Below are positions 1 to 6,592 of a DNA stretch of 12,147 bases, piece by piece. This DNA comes from an uncultured Oscillospiraceae bacterium (lineage in GTDB: Bacteria; Bacillota; Clostridia; Oscillospirales; Oscillospiraceae). The stretch lies in contig CAKTNS010000059.1 in NCBI GenBank assembly GCA_934589225.1, positions 1 through 12,147 on the forward strand, read 5' to 3'. The notes beneath the pieces are model-generated. The model was not told the DNA's origin. It ran no database searches and saw only the letters and a program-made list of their open reading frames with translations. Each line of letters begins with the position of its first letter. The stretch's first letter is position 1. The position numbers and the translations under genes are program-made.

Positions 1-107
1 TTTTTATCTTCTTCGTTGATCAGCTTGACCATACTCAGCGTACTCATGGTGTCAATCTGTGCAGTCCGGCTGTTACGTTGTTCTGTCTTGATAGAATTGA
101 GATCCAT
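1..107 (-). CDS. murQ: N-acetylmuramic acid 6-phosphate etherase (MurQ), N-terminal fragment
   Basis: Only the first 35 codons are present; the gene runs off the left edge. The reading begins MDLNSIKTEQRNS and continues with a TAQIDTMSTLSMVKLINEEDK-type segment, which is the characteristic MurQ opening (Thr-Glu-x-Arg-Asn, then Asp-Thr-[Ml]-Ser, then the Ile-Asn-x-Glu-Asp-Lys motif). MurQ is a cytoplasmic SIS-domain enzyme that removes D-lactate from MurNAc-6-phosphate to give GlcNAc-6-phosphate during murein recycling. The start codon at 107 is preceded by a clear GGAGG at 114-118. It lies 80 bp downstream of the last ATPase gene with no obvious terminator between, so it is probably the sixth gene of the same transcript. 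The sugar-isomerase core is outside the window and could not be checked. Confidence 0.85.
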   Translation of the reverse strand, partial: MDLNSIKTEQRNSRTAQIDTMSTLSMVKLINEEDK

Positions 108-187
108 ATCGTTCCTCCAATTACACCCAGACCCGGGCAAGCTAATTTCCAGCCTGCGTCGGTTCCGTTCCTTCGTTATTTTGTGAT

Positions 188-1138
188 TCAACCGTAAAGA
201 GAACAGGCAACAAAATGATTCGGACTGACTTCCTTTAGGCAGACATTCTCCCTACACTTTTCCGTTGCGTAAGGGCAACGGGGCGCAAACCGGCAGCCAG
301 GCGCTGGATTAATGGGGCTTGTAACTTCACCGTGCAGCACAAATCCCTCCCTGTTTCGCCGGGACAGGTCGATGGTAGGCACCGCATGAAGCAGCGCCTT
401 CGTATAAGGATGTACGGGGTTGGCGAACAGCTCCGCCGTCTTTGCATGCTCCACTACCTGTCCCATATACATGACCATGATTTCGTCGCTGATATGCTTT
501 ACCACGCACAGATCGTGGGTGATGAACATATAGGAAAGATTCCGCTGCTCCTGCAAATCCATCAGAAGGTTCAGAATCTGCGCCTGAATGGACACGTCCA
601 AAGCCGAGACCGGCTCATCGCAGACGATGAACTTTGGGCTAACCGCCATCGCTCTGGCCAAGCCGACCCTCTGACGCAGGCCGCCGTCCAGCTCGTGGGG
701 ATACAGGTTCGCCTGATCTGCGGGCAAGCCGCACATATTCATGATTTCCCGGACATGCTCATTGATCTCTGCCTTGCTCTTCAATAGGCCGCATACCCGT
801 ACCGGTTCGGCAATCAAATTGTGTACGGACATACGAGGGTCCAGAGAGCTGTAAGGATCCTGGAAGACCATCTGCATGTTCAAATGGATTTTCTTCATGT
901 CCTTGCCCTTGTACTTCAGGATGTTATCTCCGTTGTACAGCACTTCGCCGTCGGTGGCCGGTTGGAGCCGCAGAATGGTTCTGCCCAGGGTGGACTTTCC
1001 GCAGCCGCTTTCACCCACTACACCCAGAGTCTTGCCTGGCATAATCCTCAGGTTGACATTCTCAACGGCATGGAGCATTCCCACGTCTGTTTTGAAATAT
1101 TTTTTTAGATTTTTTGTCTCAACAAGGGGCATCGTCAT
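188..1138 (-). CDS. Peptide ABC transporter ATP-binding protein, OppF/DppF type
   Basis: A 316-residue cytoplasmic ATPase, of normal length for the second ATP-binding subunit of an Opp/Dpp importer. Walker A is GESGCGKST (residues 42-50), Walker B is FIVCDEP, and the H-loop is ITHDL. The ABC signature reads ELDGGLRQRV rather than the usual LSGGQ. The C-terminus carries the oligopeptide-transporter tail with its cysteine cluster (GCRFAPRCPYATEKC). The open frame extends far upstream but that part overlaps the preceding ATPase in another frame; the real start is the ATG at 1138 (or 1132), with an AAGGAG-type site inside the end of the upstream gene. The stop of the upstream gene (1140-1142) is one base away, so the two ATPases are probably translationally coupled. 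Confidence 0.9.
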   Translation of the reverse strand: MTMPLVETKNLKKYFKTDVGMLHAVENVNLRIMPGKTLGVVGESGCGKSTLGRTILRLQPATDGEVLYNGDNILKYKGKDMKKIHLNMQMVFQDPYSSLDPRMSVHNLIAEPVRVCGLLKSKAEINEHVREIMNMCGLPADQANLYPHELDGGLRQRVGLARAMAVSPKFIVCDEPVSALDVSIQAQILNLLMDLQEQRNLSYMFITHDLCVVKHISDEIMVMYMGQVVEHAKTAELFANPVHPYTKALLHAVPTIDLSRRNREGFVLHGEVTSPINPAPGCRFAPRCPYATEKCRENVCLKEVSPNHFVACSLYG

Positions 1139-1139
1139 A

Positions 1140-2129
1140 TCAGAACTTCTCCTTCCTGTCATAACGGTGGCACAGGATGCCATGTTCGCCACGCACGTGC
1201 ATGGACGGAGCTTCCGTCCGGCAGCGCTCCGTAGCATACTCGCAACGATCAACGAAGCAGCAGCCCTTGTATTCCACTCTGGGATCGGCCATGTGTCCGG
1301 CGATGGGGTGCAGCCGGGTCTGGTCATCGTGCAGATTGGGGATGCAGTTAAACAGGCCCGCAGTATAGGGATGGTTCTCATCACGCCGGAACACGACCTC
1401 CACCGGGCCATACTCCACCACGCGTCCCGCATAGACCACGGAGACAGAATCGCAGAACTGTGCCACAACACCCAGGTCATGGGTGATGAGCATGACGGAG
1501 GTGTTGAACTTCTCCCGCAGTTGCTTCATCAGCTCTAAAATCTGCGCCTGAATGGTCACGTCCAAAGCCGTGGTTGGCTCGTCGGCCAGCAGCAGCTCCG
1601 GCTCCGCTACAAGCGCCATGGCGATGACAACTCTCTGTTTCATGCCGCCGGAGAACTCGTGGGGAAAACTTTTCTTCCGCTGGGGAGGAATGCCAACCAG
1701 AGTCATCATTTCGTCCACACGCTTGTTCTTGTCTTCCCGGGTCATTTCCGGGAAATGCAAATTCAACACCTCAAGAATCTGGTCGCCTACGGTTTGGGTG
1801 GGATTCAGGCTGGTCATGGGATCCTGGAAAATCATGGAGATGCGCTTGCCGCGCAGAGGCAGCATTTCCGCCTCCGGTAGCTTCAGCAACTCCTGCCCGT
1901 CATAAACGATGGAACCGCCAGACACCTCCCCCACCCGCTCCGGCAGCAGCCGCAGGATGGACAGCGCCAGGGTGGTCTTCCCTGCTCCGGTCTCGCCCAC
2001 CAGGCCGCAGGCTTCGCCGCGAACCAGCTTCAGATTGAAATTGTTGACCGCATGAACAACCGCATCATCCGTATTGTAGCGGACGGTCAGATTGGAAATC
2101 TCCATCAGACTATCTTGCTTTTTTTCCAT
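1140..2129 (-). CDS. Peptide ABC transporter ATP-binding protein, OppD/DppD type
   Basis: A 329-residue ATPase that pairs with its downstream neighbour to energise the importer from the cytoplasmic face. Walker A is GETGAGKTT (residues 45-53), the signature is EFSGGMKQRV, Walker B is LLLADEPTTALD, and the H-loop is LITHDLGVV. The C-terminal oligopeptide-transporter extension with four cysteines (GCCFVDRCEYATERC) is present. The open frame reaches 2186, but the ATG at 2129 is chosen because it follows a perfect AAGGAGGA at 2137-2144 with 7 bases of spacing. That ribosome binding site overlaps the stop codon of the upstream permease (2143-2145), so translation is tightly coupled. The longer start would overlap the permease and has no such site. 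Confidence 0.92.
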   Translation of the reverse strand: MEKKQDSLMEISNLTVRYNTDDAVVHAVNNFNLKLVRGEACGLVGETGAGKTTLALSILRLLPERVGEVSGGSIVYDGQELLKLPEAEMLPLRGKRISMIFQDPMTSLNPTQTVGDQILEVLNLHFPEMTREDKNKRVDEMMTLVGIPPQRKKSFPHEFSGGMKQRVVIAMALVAEPELLLADEPTTALDVTIQAQILELMKQLREKFNTSVMLITHDLGVVAQFCDSVSVVYAGRVVEYGPVEVVFRRDENHPYTAGLFNCIPNLHDDQTRLHPIAGHMADPRVEYKGCCFVDRCEYATERCRTEAPSMHVRGEHGILCHRYDRKEKF

Positions 2130-2142
2130 CTGTACGTCCTCC

Positions 2143-3018
2143 TTATTTCTTGGTTCTGGGGTCAAAGGCATCCCTAAGGCCGTCACCGATGAAGTTGACC
2201 GCCATAACGGTCAAGCAGATGCAGATGCCGGGAATCAGGCCGAGATAGGGATACGCCTGAATATTGATTTTGTTTTCGGAGATGATGGTACCCCATTCCG
2301 GCGTGGGAGAGGCAACACCCAGCCCCAAGTAGCCCATGGATGAAATGCTCAGGATCGTCTGCCCAAGGCACAATGTTGCAGAAACGATAATGGGTCCGAT
2401 GCCATTGGGCAGGATGTGCTTGAGAATAATCCGTAGGGAACTACAACCGTAGCACTTAGCGGCTTCCACAAATTCCACGTTCCGTAGCGTCAGCACGGAG
2501 GAACGGACGATTCTGGCAAAACGAGCCACCTGAGAAATTGCCAGCGCCACGACCAGCTTCCAGACGCCGTTACCCATGGCGGTGATGATGGCCATAGCCA
2601 GCAGAGATGAGGGAACCGCCATCAGGATATCCACGAACCGCATGAGGAAGGTGTCCGCCCTGCCGCCGAAGAAGCCGGCAGCACCGCCAATCAGCGCACC
2701 GACGACAAACGCAATTCCAATGATGGCGAAGGAGCAAAGCAGAGAAATTCTGCCTCCGTAAAGAACACGGGCGAACAGGTCACGGCCGAATTCATCCGTA
2801 CCGAAGATGTACAGCGGATTGGGGCTGGTGAACCGGTCGGAAATGTGCAGCTTGGTCACATTTTCGTAGCTGCTTAGAATCGGTGCGGCCAGCACCGCCA
2901 GAAATACGAAAGCTAGCAGGAACACACCGAACATGGCCAGCTTGTTCTTGCGGAAGCGGAACATAACCAGCTCGCCAGTGCTGTATTCGGAAAGAGATTT
3001 TTTACGACGTTTCAACAT
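2143..3018 (-). CDS. Peptide ABC transporter permease, OppC/DppC type
   Basis: A 291-residue inner-membrane permease. It has a basic cytoplasmic N-terminus, a first membrane segment at about residues 27-48, and a DEFGRD motif (75-80) in the periplasm-facing loop typical of DppC. Further membrane segments follow. The EAA coupling loop is at about 185-205 (EAAKCYG then ILKHILPN), which docks onto the ATPases. It ends in a GDGLRDAFDPR tail, typical of the family. The ATG at 3018 has GGAGGG at 3027-3032 (8 bases of spacing) and lies 15 bp after the stop of the upstream permease, so both are in one operon. The pair forms the translocation pore; the exact substrate cannot be read from the sequence. 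Confidence 0.92.
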   Translation of the reverse strand: MLKRRKKSLSEYSTGELVMFRFRKNKLAMFGVFLLAFVFLAVLAAPILSSYENVTKLHISDRFTSPNPLYIFGTDEFGRDLFARVLYGGRISLLCSFAIIGIAFVVGALIGGAAGFFGGRADTFLMRFVDILMAVPSSLLAMAIITAMGNGVWKLVVALAISQVARFARIVRSSVLTLRNVEFVEAAKCYGCSSLRIILKHILPNGIGPIIVSATLCLGQTILSISSMGYLGLGVASPTPEWGTIISENKINIQAYPYLGLIPGICICLTVMAVNFIGDGLRDAFDPRTKK

Positions 3019-3033
3019 ACGCTTTACCCTCCA

Positions 3034-3963
3034 TCAGGATGCCAGGTCAATTCTGGGGTCGATCACTGCGCACAGCAAATCCACCAAAAGGTTGATTACG
3101 CCCACGATCACCGTCACGAAGATGATCGTGCCCAACACCACGGGAACGTCCCGGGATTTCACGGCACTTAAGAGCATCGTGCCGACACCGGGAATGGTGA
3201 AGATGTTTTCCGTAACCACGGCGCCACCGATGGTGCCGGCAAAGCTTACACCGATCTGGGTCACAACAGGAATCATGCCGTTACGCAGAGCGTGATGGCG
3301 GATGACCGTCCGGTCGGGCGCGCCCTTGGCTTTGGCGGTACGGATGTAGTCCTGCCGGATAACATCCAGCATACTGGTACGTCCCATACGAATCATGGTA
3401 GCCATGGTGTTTGCGCCCAGAATCAGCGTAGGCAGAATCAGGGACAGGGGAGAGTCAAAGCCAGAGGTGGGCAGCCAGTGCAGCGTCAGGCAGAACAAGA
3501 CCTGACACATGGTTCCCAACCAGAAGGCCGGAAGGGAGAACAGCAGCATCGCCACGAAAGAGCTGCCGTAGTCCAATAGGCTATATTGTTTTATGGCGGA
3601 GCCAACGCCCAGCGGCACGCCCACCGCCACAGCAAACAGCATAGCGAGAGTAGACAGCAGCAGCGTATTGGGCAAGCGGCGGGCAAACCGGGTAAGCACC
3701 GCTTCGCCATTGATCCAGGACTCGCCGAAGTCCAGCCGCAAAACGCCGCCCATATAGCGAACATAGCGAACCAACAGTGGCTGATCCAGGCCCATTTCTG
3801 ATTTCTTCTCCGCGATCTGCTCCGGCGTCGCATCGTCTCCCAGCAGAGAACTTGCCAGGTCGCCGGGGGCTGCGGACAGAATCAGGTACAGAACAAATGT
3901 CACGCAAATGATAACCGGAATCAGCATCAGCAGCCGTTTTCCGGCGTATTTTAACCAACTCAT
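3034..3963 (-). CDS. Peptide ABC transporter permease, OppB/DppB type
   Basis: A 309-residue multi-spanning permease. The first membrane helix is at about residues 11-31, followed by the large extracytoplasmic loop with the GLDQPLLVRY motif (58-67) and LDFGES (77-82). Membrane helices follow, then the EAA-type loop QDYIRTAKAKGA (204-215), and an end in the IDPRI signature shared by DppB/OppB proteins. The ATG at 3963 follows AGGAGGA (3969-3975) at 5 bases, a strong site. It is the first gene after the substrate-binding protein but is separated from it by 276 bp holding a hairpin and a nested inverted-repeat element, so its expression may be set lower than that of the binding protein. Confidence 0.92.
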   Translation of the reverse strand: MSWLKYAGKRLLMLIPVIICVTFVLYLILSAAPGDLASSLLGDDATPEQIAEKKSEMGLDQPLLVRYVRYMGGVLRLDFGESWINGEAVLTRFARRLPNTLLLSTLAMLFAVAVGVPLGVGSAIKQYSLLDYGSSFVAMLLFSLPAFWLGTMCQVLFCLTLHWLPTSGFDSPLSLILPTLILGANTMATMIRMGRTSMLDVIRQDYIRTAKAKGAPDRTVIRHHALRNGMIPVVTQIGVSFAGTIGGAVVTENIFTIPGVGTMLLSAVKSRDVPVVLGTIIFVTVIVGVINLLVDLLCAVIDPRIDLAS

Positions 3964-4004
3964 TGATTTCCTCCTAGAAAAAGCGGGGCAATGGAAGTGA
4001 ACAA

Positions 4005-4159
4005 AACCTCTGATGAAATCGGCAGGAGCTTTAAGCGAGAGATTTTTCGGCCAATCGAGGTATCGAAAGTGGCGGAATGCTTTGTGTTTTCTCCGTTTTT
4101 GATACCAAAGAGTGAGCGAAAAGATTCGCTCGCAGCCGCAGACGATTTCATCAGAGGTT
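4005..4159. repeat. MITE-like nested inverted-repeat element between the SBP and permease genes
   Basis: A perfect 16-bp terminal inverted repeat (4005-4020 and 4144-4159) encloses about 120 bp. Inside are a second stem (4059-4068 with 4097-4106, one G-T pair, with an inner CGGA/TCCG pairing) and a 7-bp hairpin with a 4-base loop (4114-4120 with 4125-4131). Read as RNA this folds as a multi-branched structure closed by the 16-bp stem. No target-site duplication is evident next to the repeats. The layout fits a non-autonomous palindromic repeat or a structured RNA that alters stoichiometry between the binding protein and the pore genes. A 63-codon reading through it is most likely not a gene. 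Confidence 0.6.
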
Positions 4160-4173
4160 CCGAAAGTAAAGGA

Positions 4174-4202
4174 AAGCGGTGCGGCGTGTCACCGTACCGC
4201 TT
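4174..4202 (-). terminator. Hairpin just after the SBP gene, possible attenuator or mRNA stabiliser
   Basis: The arms at 4174-4184 and 4192-4202 pair over 11 positions around a 7-base loop; in the operon's sense (minus) RNA one position is an A-C mismatch. Downstream in the minus direction is a pyrimidine-rich stretch (TTTCCTTTACTTT) rather than a clean T run. It begins about 40 bases after the SBP stop codon. Such hairpins between a binding-protein gene and its permeases commonly protect the upstream mRNA or reduce read-through. Full termination is unlikely, because the downstream genes have no obvious promoter of their own. Confidence 0.5.
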
Positions 4203-4239
4203 CCCTCTTTTATTCAGTTCTTGGGAATCCGGGAATGGA

Positions 4240-5823
4240 TCAGTTGAAAGTCCACTCGCCGAAGTACATGTTGCCCAGGCAATGTGCTTTCACGCCGCTC
4301 ATGTTGGAGCGATACGCGATGGTCGCCAGGTCGTTGACAAGAGGCACGTCATAAGCTTCTTCTGTCACAATGTTGCAGGCCTTAACATACATAGCCTTCC
4401 GCTCGTCACCCTGAGCCGCACGTGCTTTCAACAGGATATCGGAGATCTCGCCATCGCGTTGGAACACGCGGTTTTCCCAAGGCTTCCTGTCCAGACGGTG
4501 TCCGGTGTAGACGCCGTCCGCATCAACCAGGGAGCAGAGGTTGTTCAGAATGTAGGCTTCGTAGGTACGATTCTTAAACTCGCCGGAGTAGGTGGGGTAA
4601 TCGGTAGCCTTGACCGTGCAGTTGATGCCAATCTCCATCAGCTGAGCCTGGATAATCTTAGCGACATTCTCCAGAGCGGAGCCGCTGGGAACGGACAGGG
4701 CGAACTCTTTACCGCTATAGTTGGACTTGGCCAGATATGCCTTGGCAGCCTCCTGGTCGTAGGGAACCACGTTCACGCCGTCGGCCTCGGTAACGAAGCT
4801 CAGGTAGTTGGAGCACATATCCACATTTAGAATTTCACTGCGGCCGGCGTAAACACCGTCGTTGATCATCTGCTTGTCGATACCGGACTGAATAGCCTTA
4901 CGGAAGTTGACGTCCTTGCAGTCGCCGGTCCAGTCGTTCAGATACAGGGTGATACGGCCGGTGGACAGGGTGCTGTCCCATGCCACGTCAGCATTGCCGT
5001 CCAGACGGGTGCATACGTCGATGGCAGGGTTACGGACGACATCGTAGTCGCCGTTCTGCAGACCCAGAATCTGGGTATTGGTGTCGGCAACGATTTGGAT
5101 AATGATATTCTTGATAGAGGGCTTAGTTCCCCAGTAATCCTCATTGGCGGCCAAGGTGGTGTGGTCACCGCTGACCCACTCGACGAACTTGTAAGGGCCG
5201 GTGCCAATAGGCTCCTTGACGTACACATCGTCGCCAACCTCGTCAAAGTAAGCCTTGCAGGCAATACCGCCCAGACGAGAAGCCACGCCGTAGGGAAAAG
5301 CCTCATAGGGGCTAGAGAGGGTCATCTTGACGGTGTAGTCGTCGATGATATCGCATTTCTTGTAGTTGACGAACAAAGCAGTACCGATAGGGCCTTCAAA
5401 GCCGTAATCATAGCTGAACTTGACGTCCTCAGCAGTCATCTCTTGGCCGTTGTGGAACTTCACGCCCTTGCGCAGGTGGAAGGTATACTCCAGGCCATCA
5501 TCGGAGACTTCATAGCTTTCCGCTAGAGCGGGGGTCAGGGAGCCATCCGCTTCCAAACGAAGCAGACAGTCATATACGTTGGAAAGTACCAGATTGTCTG
5601 CACCGGAGCAGCTCTGCTTGGACTGGGCGAAGAACCGGTAAGGCTCTTCGGATGTTGCTAGGATAGCGGTGTCCTTCGCAGTGCCGCTCTGTACAGCGGG
5701 AGTGGCAGATGCATCGGTCTTACCGGCGGGAGCGGCAGTTGCACTGGCTCCGTTTTCGGAACCGCAGGCGCACATGGAAAGAACCATGATGGCAGCCATC
5801 AGCAATACAAGAATCTTCTTCAT
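4240..5823 (-). CDS. Peptide ABC transporter substrate-binding lipoprotein (SBP family 5, DppA/OppA type)
   Basis: A 527-residue extracytoplasmic binding protein. It begins MKKILVLLMAAIMVLSMCACG, a lipoprotein signal peptide with Cys20 the likely lipidated residue. A low-complexity Ala/Thr/Gly/Ser linker runs to about residue 50. The SBP_bac_5 fold follows, including the family stretch around residues 101-137 (AESYEVSDDG, then FHLRKGVKFHNG, then AEDVKFS). The ATG at 5823 is preceded by AAGGAGGA (5828-5835). The frame stays open 13 codons further upstream, but the chosen start matches both the ribosome binding site and the signal peptide. It is the promoter-proximal gene, as expected for the most abundant component. 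Ligand specificity is not readable; linkage to murQ hints at cell-wall peptides. Confidence 0.93.
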   Translation of the reverse strand: MKKILVLLMAAIMVLSMCACGSENGASATAAPAGKTDASATPAVQSGTAKDTAILATSEEPYRFFAQSKQSCSGADNLVLSNVYDCLLRLEADGSLTPALAESYEVSDDGLEYTFHLRKGVKFHNGQEMTAEDVKFSYDYGFEGPIGTALFVNYKKCDIIDDYTVKMTLSSPYEAFPYGVASRLGGIACKAYFDEVGDDVYVKEPIGTGPYKFVEWVSGDHTTLAANEDYWGTKPSIKNIIIQIVADTNTQILGLQNGDYDVVRNPAIDVCTRLDGNADVAWDSTLSTGRITLYLNDWTGDCKDVNFRKAIQSGIDKQMINDGVYAGRSEILNVDMCSNYLSFVTEADGVNVVPYDQEAAKAYLAKSNYSGKEFALSVPSGSALENVAKIIQAQLMEIGINCTVKATDYPTYSGEFKNRTYEAYILNNLCSLVDADGVYTGHRLDRKPWENRVFQRDGEISDILLKARAAQGDERKAMYVKACNIVTEEAYDVPLVNDLATIAYRSNMSGVKAHCLGNMYFGEWTFN

Positions 5824-5874
5824 AGTATCCTCCTTAATTTGTTCGAGTGTTTGGTTTTTCACCAGGATGGCATC

Positions 5875-5903
5875 AGTTTATCATTGCGAAATGACAATGT
5901 CAA
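5875..5903 (-). promoter_or_regulatory. Sigma-A type promoter of the peptide-importer operon, with overlapping palindrome
   Basis: On the minus strand TTGACA (5898-5903) is followed after exactly 17 bases by TAAACT (5875-5880). The predicted start is near 5868, giving a leader of about 45 bases before the SBP start codon. An 11-bp perfect palindrome, TGACAATGTCA (5892-5902), overlaps the -35 box and could be an operator. The -35 consensus is perfect and the -10 is close, so a strong promoter is likely. Confidence 0.75.
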
Positions 5904-5910
5904 TGTCCGT

Positions 5911-6423
5911 CTATTTATATGAAATTTCGTTTCACGCTTTGTCACAATTCGATGATATATGCCAAATTTGCGAAATATATACACATGCAATTCGGCAAAG
6001 TGACGAAAATGTAGTTTCCGAACTGTGCATTTTGCTTTGACAGATTTCCGACTTTTCAAAAGTTTTTCACCCGCCAAGCTGTCGGAGAAGAAAGTTGAGG
6101 GTGTCGGTTGCATTCCCCTCAATATGGAGTCTCAGGGAGAACATCCCGCAGAAAACAACACGGCGCAGCTAACCCTGTAACACTAACGGTTTCGTGCGTG
6201 TGGGTATGGTTCTATTTGCGGTCGGAGAGGAGAAAATCTCAAATGCATCCGGCGTATGCAGAAGGGACTTTTCCACAGGTCGTGACGGAGATATCCGGAA
6301 TCTATGGAGCGAGGCTGGGAACTTGTCGGAGACTTGTTTACGAAAAGTTGTATTTTACCAGAATGGCAAAACGCACCCCTCTTGAATAATTTGCGGCATA
6401 ATTCTTCATGTATGAGCACCGCA
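5911..6423. other. Gene-poor intergenic stretch
   Basis: About 510 bp upstream of the importer promoter, before the intron fragments. Short open frames exist on both strands (up to about 93 codons) but none has a good ribosome binding site or a protein I recognise. The first 150 bp are AT-rich, as expected upstream of a promoter; the rest has no tRNA, rRNA or terminator I can identify. It may hold decayed sequence left by the neighbouring rearrangement. Confidence 0.5.
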
Positions 6424-6470
6424 ATCGAGTGGGAAGGGCCGGTTAGTCCGACCTCTCACACCACCGTGCG
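6424..6470 (-). mobile_element. Inverted 3'-end fragment of a group II intron (domain V/VI)
   Basis: Read on the minus strand this is CGCACGGTGGTGTGAGAGG, then a GTCGGACTAACCGGCC segment, ending CCCACTCGAT. This is the typical 3' terminus of bacterial group II introns of the kind whose 5' end lies at 6593: the last part of domain V, a domain VI-like hairpin and the conserved ending. It faces the opposite way to the intron body and contains no reverse transcriptase. It shares the six bases CGCACG with the point where the plus-strand intron breaks off (7771-7776), so the two pieces read like the halves of one intron. Confidence 0.65.
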
Positions 6471-6559
6471 CCAGTCTGTCTAACGAAGCCTGCAAGAATT
6501 TAGAAATTGCACCGGTATAGACATACTGACAGAAAAAATACCAATATTTATCAAACAAG

Positions 6560-6576
6560 CAGGGCTTTAAACCCTG
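6560..6576 (+). other. Small hairpin upstream of the intron 5' end
   Basis: CAGGG (6560-6564) pairs with CCCTG (6572-6576) around CTTTAAA, and 16 bases later the intron begins after ATTTTT. Some group II introns insert downstream of terminator-like stem-loops; this stem is short and the spacing is longer than expected, so the link is only suggestive. Confidence 0.3.
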
Positions 6577-6592
6577 TTCATTTGACATTTTT

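Noticed and set aside
876..1538. A 220-codon plus-strand frame across the two ATPase genes
   Set aside because: It is antisense to two well-supported ATPases with intact motifs; no ribosome binding site and no recognisable domain.
3960..4151. A 63-codon minus-strand frame between the two importer genes
   Set aside because: It lies almost wholly within the nested inverted-repeat element, overlaps the first codon and ribosome binding site of the permease, and has no Shine-Dalgarno of its own.
3991..4830. A 279-codon plus-strand frame across the end of the SBP gene
   Set aside because: Antisense shadow of the substrate-binding protein and of the repeat element; no domain recognised.
6080..6335. 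GTCGGAGA occurring three times (near 6080, 6221 and 6324)
   Set aside because: Spacings are irregular (about 141 and 103 bp) and the flanks differ, so neither a CRISPR nor a tandem array is supported.
6108..6419. Overlapping frames on both strands in the gene-poor stretch (up to 93 codons)
   Set aside because: No ribosome binding sites, no familiar motifs, and both strands open to similar extent, as in non-coding sequence.
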